Part shown: positions 57,373 to 64,000 of the stretch, in pieces | Layout: each line of letters begins with the position of its first letter | How positions within the stretch are numbered: position 1 is the first letter of the stretch | Assembly: GCA_031769625.1 (NCBI GenBank) | Contig: JAUIMM010000171.1 | Span: 558,001-622,000, forward strand | Reading direction: 5' to 3' | DNA from: Taudactylus pleione | Taxonomy: Eukaryota; Chordata; Amphibia; Anura; Myobatrachidae | DNA length: 64,000 nucleotides | Translations under genes and position numbers: made by a program | Notes under the pieces: model-generated | The model's input: only the letters and a program-made list of their open reading frames with translations | Told to the model about the DNA's origin: nothing | The model's database searches: none

Positions 57373-58251
57373 TCTACCCTGCAGGTGCACACAACTATTT
57401 AACATTCACTAACAGCCCCAATACACAATTCATCCACTCTCACGGTATTATATTTTGTGCTGTGTCATGCTCAAAATAATATATATGAACTTCTAAATGG
57501 CATTTTCTGAGAAAAGTTTATTTGGAAGGTGCAAATAAGTTTCTATTGTAGGCTGGTTTTACCATATCTAAGGATGAGATTATTGAAAATGCTCTCCAAA
57601 ACTTTAATAACCACGTAACACCCAATAAAATTTGATCCCTACACACCTTCAAACTTATTCCAATGCAGTCCTGTAAAAAAAAATCTAGTTTTTATATGTA
57701 CAATATAAGATGCACAAATGTGTCTAGTCTGCATTAGTCAAGGAATGTTCCAAACTACCCAGGTCCTGCCACAAATACTGTAAGTGCTGTAGCCTGCCAT
57801 TGTGAAGGCTGCATTCTAAGGATGTCATCCCAAGAATACAGAGTTAAAATCAGAGTTTAAATCCCATCTCTCATTTATTCACAGGTAAAACTATCTTCCC
57901 CTTATATATCCGAGGTTTTAATTTCTCTCTGGCTACACTTTTCATACCTCAACAAAGTTTGTCCATCTACAACGGTGATGCTGTCTACAATGCAACACCA
58001 CCTCTGTTAATTAATAATAAATGATAATGATCTGCACTGGGTTTCTATGTAGAAATTGTATGATATCTAACATATATTATAGAGCCATATTATGAGGTCA
58101 CACATATTTAATATCCAAAGTTACTAAACAGTAAAATACACTGTGTTATCCATAATCTAAAACTTATAGAATAAACATAGTATGAAAGGGAGGAAGGGTA
58201 GAAGAAAACCATAAATGATACATATATATGAACAGTAAAATAAAAAGACTT
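57373..58251. other. No gene seen
   Basis: AT-rich, without recognised repeat or coding features. Confidence 0.4.
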
Positions 58252-58588
58252 ATGGTGGGTACACACTGGGCGATATTACAGAGCGACTGCACGATTACGA
58301 CTTCGTAATCATGCAGTCGCTCAGTAATCGTGCAGAAATCGTGCACTTTTATGTCGGAAACGACCAGCGATGCGCAATCCGCTGGTCGTTTCCGACATTG
58401 TCCATTGCCTGAACATGCAGCACAATCTGATGATAATGACAGATTGGCATGTTCAGGAATGATGGACAGTGCCTGCACTGAACGACTGATCGTTCAGTGC
58501 AGACACTACAGGGGATCAGGAACGACGGTACGATTTCGATGTCATAATCATACTGTCTTTCCTGATTGCCTAGTGTGTACGCACCTTT
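58252..58588. mobile_element. MITE built of four serial hairpins
   Basis: The termini GGTGGGTACACACTGGGCGA and GCCTAGTGTGTACGCACC are inverted. TTA lies next to each end (one base offset at the left), compatible with a PIF/Harbinger-type 3-bp target. Inside are hairpins at 58281-58322 (18-bp arms, one mismatch), 58352-58397 (18-bp perfect), 58408-58457 (11-bp perfect, with a nested perfect 7-bp pair 58423-58446) and 58473-58502 (13-bp perfect, 4-nt loop). No coding capacity. Confidence 0.88.
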
Positions 58589-60006
58589 AGAAGGCCCTCT
58601 AATGTAAACAAACTTGTAGCAAATTGAAAGCTAAAAAAGAAAAATAAATTAATCCAAAATGTTGCAAAATGTAGCAGTCAATTCTAATTGAAAAACCTTT
58701 CTGCCAAAAAATGGATTATGCAATCAGGACTTAACTGAATCGTTGTTTAATAGGGAAATTCCCAACAGTCAGTACCAAGGACTTGGATATCCAATGCCAG
58801 GGGGTAGAATCACATAGTAGATCTGTGACAGCAGGCCCCCTATTTTATTCTGTCTGTAGCTGTGATTGGCTGTATTGTGGGGAAATGTAGTCCATTGCCT
58901 GTCTGAACTCTTGTAATGACAGGCATGCATGAACTACATTCTGCATTCTCCAAACTGTGTTTCAAGCCACATTCATTACTCTTCGTGAGTTGGGCAACAG
59001 GTTTAGGTTGTCATAGCTGCAGCATTAGTGACAGTTACAGCACTTGGACACTGTGCAGGTATGGTTGCTTCCCGGGACCCTGGGACAGGGGTAAAGGGAG
59101 ACAATGGGAGACAATGTACAGTGTGGCAAGGAGACTGAAAGAGAGACATGCACAGTGGGCTTCAGGTATTAGAAAAAGGGAAAACTGGGGAGGGGAGAGA
59201 AGGAGCACACTGTTCAGTAGGGGACTGAGGAGTGGTGGGACTGAGTGAGTGGGACTGAGTGAGGGGGACACTTAGGAGTGGTGGGACAGAGAGGGGAACA
59301 CCGAGGAGTGGTGGGAATGAGTGTCTACTGGGAGATTTTAATAGGGAGTGGCTGGAGACATGGAGAAAGCATCAGCAACTAGGAATTGGAAGTAAAGCCC
59401 CTGGGGAATCCGACTGGGAGATGCAGGATAATAGTTATTGTTTATTACTATTATTATTATTATTATTATTATATCCATCTCAAAATACTTTATATATAAA
59501 ATGTAGCTATATTTTACGTTTTTTTTCATTTCTGAAAATATGGGGGCGAGGGAGGGATGCAAGTCCCTCACTCTGCCAGCGGTGCTCGGAACACTAGCTA
59601 CACCCCCTGGTTGTTTGCTGTTACTTTTATCAGAATACAAAAAGTAAATATTTTCCTTACTTCGACTCTGGTGTTCGACAATCAATTTCCTTATAATAAC
59701 TGGGGGCTCGTCAATTATTCATCATTGTGACATCTTGAAGGACCACTGTCTTCTGCAGATGGGGAGCGCGAAGGCTAAAAATAAGGTACTGTAAGCAGAA
59801 ATATTTATTGCTTTCATTATTTTCCCTTGTGTCATGGCAGTCAGAACAATGCATTGGTAAGTATCATTGCTTGAAATGGACTCGTGAATGAAAATTGTTA
59901 TATAATGCTGCATTGTCTGGCGTGAAAATTTTGCTTTACATGTCTTGGTCATTATTTCTACCAAATATAGATGATATGATGCAAGTCATGTGCATTGGCT
60001 CTGTAA
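58589..60006. other. No gene; degenerate GA-rich repeat and (TTA)n
   Basis: 59215-59330 repeats GAGGAGTGGTGGGACTGAG-like units irregularly. 59442-59472 is (TAT)n. The frame 58916-59248 has no domain. Otherwise unassigned. Confidence 0.5.
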
Positions 60007-60008
60007 TA

Positions 60009-60448
60009 CAGGTTGAGTCTCCCATATCCAAAATGCTTGGGACCAGGGGTATTTTGGATATCGGATTATTCCGTATTTTGGAATATTTGCATACCATAAT
60101 GAAATATTTTAGGTATGGGACCCAAATCTAAACACAGAATGCTTTTATGTTCTAGATACACCTTATTCACACAGCCTGCAGGTCATTTTATACTATATTT
60201 TTAATACTTTTAGGCATCAAAAAAGTCTGTGTACATACATGAAATTCATTTATGTTTCATATACACCTTATACACACAGCCTGAAGGTTATTGTATACTG
60301 TATTTTAATGATTTTTTGCTTTAAATAAAGCTTGTTTATATTGAACCATCAGAAAGCAAAGGTTTCACTTTCTCAGTCATACTAAAAATATTCCGTAATT
60401 TGGAATATTCCGTATTTCGGAATATTTGGATATGGGAGACTCAACCTG
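60009..60448. mobile_element. Tigger-like (pogo/mariner) non-autonomous element
   Basis: 440 bp flanked by TA (60007-60008, 60449-60450), with termini CAGGTTGAGTCTCCCATATC and GATATGGGAGACTCAACCTG. The phrases AAAATGCTTGGGACCAG, TTTTGGAATATTTGCAT and TTCATATACACCTTATACAC resemble a Tigger MITE family I know from mammalian genomes (Tigger7-type, from memory). It has an internal duplication with about 105 bp offset (60148 and 60253: ATACACCTTAT, CACACAGCCTG). No transposase. Confidence 0.85.
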
Positions 60449-60450
60449 TA

Positions 60451-61739
60451 TTACCATTTGTTAGGATTATTGCAGGGTGTGCTTTGTGTTGTGTAGAGTG
60501 CTGTTTGAAATTTTCTATGTGTATTACGTGTCAGTGTGAGAAGCAGGCAGAAGCAGATACTTGTGAAACTGTTTAGGCTTAGGTATACATGTAAGCCTAG
60601 ATAACCAATTTTTGATATCCATGACAGATATGTCATTTGTGTTCCCTGCTGCATGTCTCACACTCTCAGAGATGGTCTGTAGAATTTTGGAATTCTGGCT
60701 GAATTTATGTTTTTCACTGGGCTGAAACTGATCTTAATGAGACCGTGTCTGATCAATGCACCAAAAGAAGTATCCTTGTTTTAATGTGCTGCTGTCTGTG
60801 AATGTGTCCCAAGATTAATTTACAAGAAGAAAATAATTGGCAATAACACAACCAAAAAGAATGAAGTGTTAGTGTTGGGCATGCCCCAAGGAGTAGCATG
60901 TACTATTGTGAGTAGTATATGGCAATAATTGTGTGAAGTGCTGTATGTGTCAGAATAACATGACATGATGTAGGAGTGCTTGCAGCCATTTCCAGCAAAC
61001 TGTACTTTTGATTCTAAAATTTTAGAGAACTTTGAGAAGGAAATCTTACAATTAACTACTAAAATAGACTAAAACAGTTGCAATGTGTCAATTTGTGGAA
61101 AAGAGGGAACTAAATGGAAAGCAAATATTACATGCAGCAACCAGTTCACAGTGTAAATAAAACATAAAATAGTTTTATTCAGTTCGGATTAGTTTGGATT
61201 TCTCTTATTGGCTATTCAAAACACGTGACAGCCGGATAGCCAATATGATGCCGTTTTTGAGATCCGAACATATCCGAGTAAATCCGAGTAAAATCAGACC
61301 TCACATCTCTAATTTAGACACGAAGATCTAAAAACAATGAAGTCACATTCACATGCTAAAATACTAGTAGCATGAACATAGAGGGTAAAAATCACATGTA
61401 TAAAACTTTTTATATGTAAGTCAAGAGTAATTATCATTTCCACAGGTGAAATCCAAAGCAATAAAATTGATGATGGGATAGAGAATATACCTGCAGCTGT
61501 TTGCAGTCCCTCCAGAGTTTTTGGTGAATGCCTCAGTGGATGGTGAATATGCTGTATTAGGACTTCTGTGGAGTTGGATATAGGTCTTTTGTGGTTACAC
61601 AGCAGCTTGTGCAGCAAAGGGATATATTCAGATCCCTCCTGCTGAGTTTACTTACCTCCAGCGTCTCCTGTGCTCTTCATGGGTATGCCGGTGGAGCTTG
61701 TGCTGCAGGAGCACAGGGGAGAAGGATACACTCAGGAGC
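60451..61739. other. No gene seen; small inverted repeat at 61208-61245
   Basis: ATTGGCTAT (61208) and its reverse complement ATAGCCAAT near 61237-61245 flank CACGTGAC. Nearby CCGAGTAAATCCGAGTAAA is a short tandem. The frames here show no domain. Confidence 0.45.
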
Positions 61740-61930
61740 AGTGGGGGGTGGGGTCAAGCACTGGTGGCGGGTCAGCAATGGCCATGGTCAGGGGTCAAAC
61801 ACCAGTGTTGGATCAGTGGAGGCCGTGGGGGGGTGGTCGGGGGTCAAATACCAGTGGCGGGAAATGAAACGAATACTGGCCACTGTTAGAGGAGGGGGGT
61901 CAGAACAGACACTGGCAGCTGCAGGGGGGT
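61740..61930. repeat. GC-rich degenerate tandem repeat
   Basis: GGGGTCAAACACCAGTG, GATCAGTGGAGGCCGTGG and variants recur about every 48-60 bp. The three overlapping frames across it are artefacts of composition. Confidence 0.6.
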
Positions 61931-62489
61931 GGGGATTAATGACAAAGCGGTGGCACCATGGCACAGTACAGAGGAGGCTGTGGGCACTGTAGACGGGATG
62001 ACAGCTTCTTACACTAATATATGTTAGTATTATACCATACCAAAAAAGCAAATGTCATTACAATGTTAATTTAATTTAGAACATGATACAAAGTAATACA
62101 ATGAACTTTATAACACAATTTTCAATTTTGAAAACAGTTATATGTACTGAACTATGGGAAAGTACATTTCTTAGTTTTGCACAATATCCAATAGTACTTT
62201 GTTTGGAAGCCTTTTGCTGCAATTACATACCTCCCAACATTGGTGGCCAGTGGGTCGGGACCCTTGACATGCCTAAGGTCCATCCACATCAGGAAAGGGG
62301 GTGGGGCTTAGGGAAAAGGGGCGGGGCATCACAGCACCCTCGTTGCCATCACTGTGGGGGTGTTCCCAGCTCCGAGATGCTAGGCTGCCCCCAGGCTCTT
62401 TCTGCACTGTGAATAGATGCTATATGCATGAGCACAGTGTCTATCCACCCGCTGCTCTGTGTGCTCACCTGAACTGCCCCCCTTCACTG
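61931..62489. other. Unclassified repeat at about 62225-62489, no gene
   Basis: ACCTCCCAACATTGGTGG and GTGGGGCTTAGGGAAAAGG mark a GC-richer block of a type I associate with dispersed amphibian repeats. It abuts the broken Tc1 transposase. The left part (62100-62225) may hold the other Tc1 end. Confidence 0.4.
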
Positions 62490-63037
62490 CAGGACACTGA
62501 TGTATTTGCTGCCATTTAAAGTGGCAGTGATAACAAAAACTCATCCCACACCTTTTGCTGTCATATATCTCAACAGTATAACACTAACTGGATGCTTCAC
62601 AGTAGGTGTTGTGCACTCAGGTAGCAAATCTCCAATTCTACTGTGGACATATTCATTCCATCACTTCCAAATATGGATATTCTGGCTTTGTCACTTCAGG
62701 TGACACTGTTTCATTGTTCTTCTGACCAATTAATGTTAGCACATTTTAGTCTTTTCTGCCTTTGTTTGAGAGATAAAAGCAACTTTTTGCTTGGAATTCT
62801 GGCATTTAATGTAAAATATTGAAGTCTGCGTCGAGCAGTCCTGGCACAGTCACGTAAATCATTTTGAATTGCCTTAAATGATTGTCTTCTGTCACTCAAG
62901 TACAGTTTATTCATTCTTCTATCACAGTATGGTGTTGTGGATCTTTTAGTACCTTTACCAGTTTGGTTTTGAATTGACTGAGTCTGTTGATACTTATTCC
63001 ACAGTTTTGAAACGCCTCCTTTGGTTACCTTCTTCAT
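62490..63037 (-). pseudogene. Tc1 transposase, DNA-binding and early catalytic part
   Basis: Starts MKKVTKGGVSKLWNKYQQTQ. The paired-like helix-turn-helix DNA-binding region covers about residues 1-80 (DRRMNKLYLSDRRQSFKAIQ, RTARRRLQYFTLNARIPSKK), followed by KQRQKRLKCANINWSEEQ and a stop. In the same direction NSVTWSDKARISIFGSDG-type sequence (first catalytic Asp in SDK) follows near 62670, then a degraded KHPVSV-like stretch and GSKYI near 62515. The third acidic residue is absent. Stops and frame breaks make it inactive. It is a different family from the Tc1 at 51078-51804. Confidence 0.85.
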
Positions 63038-63400
63038 GTAAAATAGTCAACTCTTTTTACTTTGCTTGTCATCCTAATTAAGTTACATATCTTTCTTCAA
63101 GAAATGAAAGTAAAAGATGCATAAAAAACAGCGACCAACTTAGTGATAATCAAACAACTAAATAAGATGTTTTACTATCAATTTTGGTAGAAACAAATGT
63201 GCTCCCTATCTTTATTTAGCTATACCTTCTTTATGTAATAAAGATAATTCTTTGCAGTGAACTGCATTATATTGTGTATACAATTATCTTTCCAGTGATC
63301 TATACCTTCATAGAATCTTCTTTAAAAATAATGCAGTTATACGCAATTAAACCCTAAAAACACACATTTTCCAAAAGACTTCCACAATTTTGGCCACATA
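62490..63400 (-). mobile_element. Tc1-like transposon, truncated
   Basis: Transposase remnants run from 63037 to about 62490 on the minus strand. To the right, CACAATTTTGGCCACATAAA (63383-63402) resembles a Tc1 terminal repeat. The left terminus is not identifiable and coding stops abruptly near 62490, so part of the catalytic domain is missing. Confidence 0.7.
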
Positions 63401-63402
63401 AA

Positions 63403-64000
63403 CCTACAAAAATATTTGATCACTTACTGTAATTGATTTGTTTGCCAGCGTCTTTCTTTCAATAACCATCCCAAAGTGCATTCATCTTCATCTTATAAGG
63501 GGCAAACAACTCGCCTCGACCCTTATTATATCCAACCTCAGCTATGTAAAAAAAAGTGACAGTTCATCAGGTAAGGAGGAAGATATGATTATGGCTACAG
63601 TGACCACTGTTAGTACGAGAATAAAGGATTCATAAACAAGGACATTTATTATAGATGCACATTACCCAGACACTGCCAAATGCAGAATGCAAAACGTAAT
63701 CCAGTCACAGTACTTAGCCTAGTATATTCCCCCATACTCTCCATGTTTGTTTTAAGTTCACTGCACAAAAGATTAAAGACAATCTGTAAGTTTATGTTCT
63801 GTGTATTTTGTGTCCATATAGTCATATTCTATTCCTGTTACCAAATGGGTTTAGTATATCCTATTGTTCAATTTGCATACGGAAAATAGTTTTTCTGTGA
63901 TGACTGAATGAGTATGCCTCCTGCTCCCTTTTACAGTATAAAGTTCTCATAGGCATTCCATTGCTATTTCATTGCATTGAATACTTGTAGACATATACAG
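63403..64000. other. No gene seen
   Basis: AT-rich. The frames 63438-63635 and 63680-63889 have no recognised domain or signals. Confidence 0.4.

Noticed and set aside
61591..61992. 133-codon glycine-rich plus frame
   Set aside because: Product of a GGGGTCAAACACC-type degenerate repeat; three overlapping frames are open there.
1..64000. tRNA, rRNA or other structural RNA genes
   Set aside because: No stretch read as a cloverleaf with internal promoter boxes or as rRNA by eye; a covariance-model scan would be needed to exclude short ones.

Overview
This window looks like non-genic, transposon-dense DNA from a vertebrate with a large repeat load, most probably an amphibian (frog). The reasons are AT-rich sequence with no recognisable host exon and a mixture of Penelope-like elements, L1- and L2-type LINEs, Helitrons, Tc1/mariner, Tigger-like and hAT relics, plus MITE families whose terminal words I associate with anuran genomes. 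That last association is from memory, not from a search. Nothing points to bacteria, phage, CRISPR or operons. Almost every open frame is a transposon remnant or a chance frame in a repeat.

Layout. 1-925: Penelope-like (PLE) reverse transcriptase on the minus strand, cut by the window edge. 1200-2432: two inverted Helitron helicase ends around a perfect 15-bp hairpin. 3263-7062: MITEs, a possible Helitron terminus and degenerate tandem repeats. 9845-10215: L1 ORF2 fragment. 10307-13934: four MITE-type elements. 14124-35707: the dominant structure, a head-to-tail tandem duplication of a 10,789-bp unit. The copies have no net length change and one substitution that I found by eye (G16826/T27615). 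The unit carries a dead PLE, a nested pair of MITEs, an LTR-like insertion with a 36-bp minisatellite inside the PLE reverse transcriptase, and an unidentified 74-codon frame. 35702-36207: the rest of the PLE long repeat. 38535-39090: a third PLE piece. 41560-45290: a broken L1 on the minus strand, split by an LTR-like insertion. 45707-47130: LTR/leader-like sequence, a hAT MITE with exact 8-bp target duplication, and a PLE ribozyme-like relic. 47819-64000: further MITEs, a deleted Tc1 with intact termini, a second hAT copy, an L2 3' end, a MITE made of serial hairpins, a Tigger-like MITE, and a second Tc1 with a broken transposase.

How the parts relate. No gene set acts together as a pathway. 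The story is layered insertion. The PLE inserted with its direct long repeats, decayed (YxDD changed to YTND, stops, a frameshift) and received an LTR-like element. The dead locus was then duplicated in tandem very recently through a 6-bp CAAGTT microhomology, or was duplicated falsely during assembly. The best leads are that duplication, the four hammerhead-like PLE relics, the serial-hairpin MITE at 58252-58588, and the Tigger-like element that resembles a family I know from mammals.
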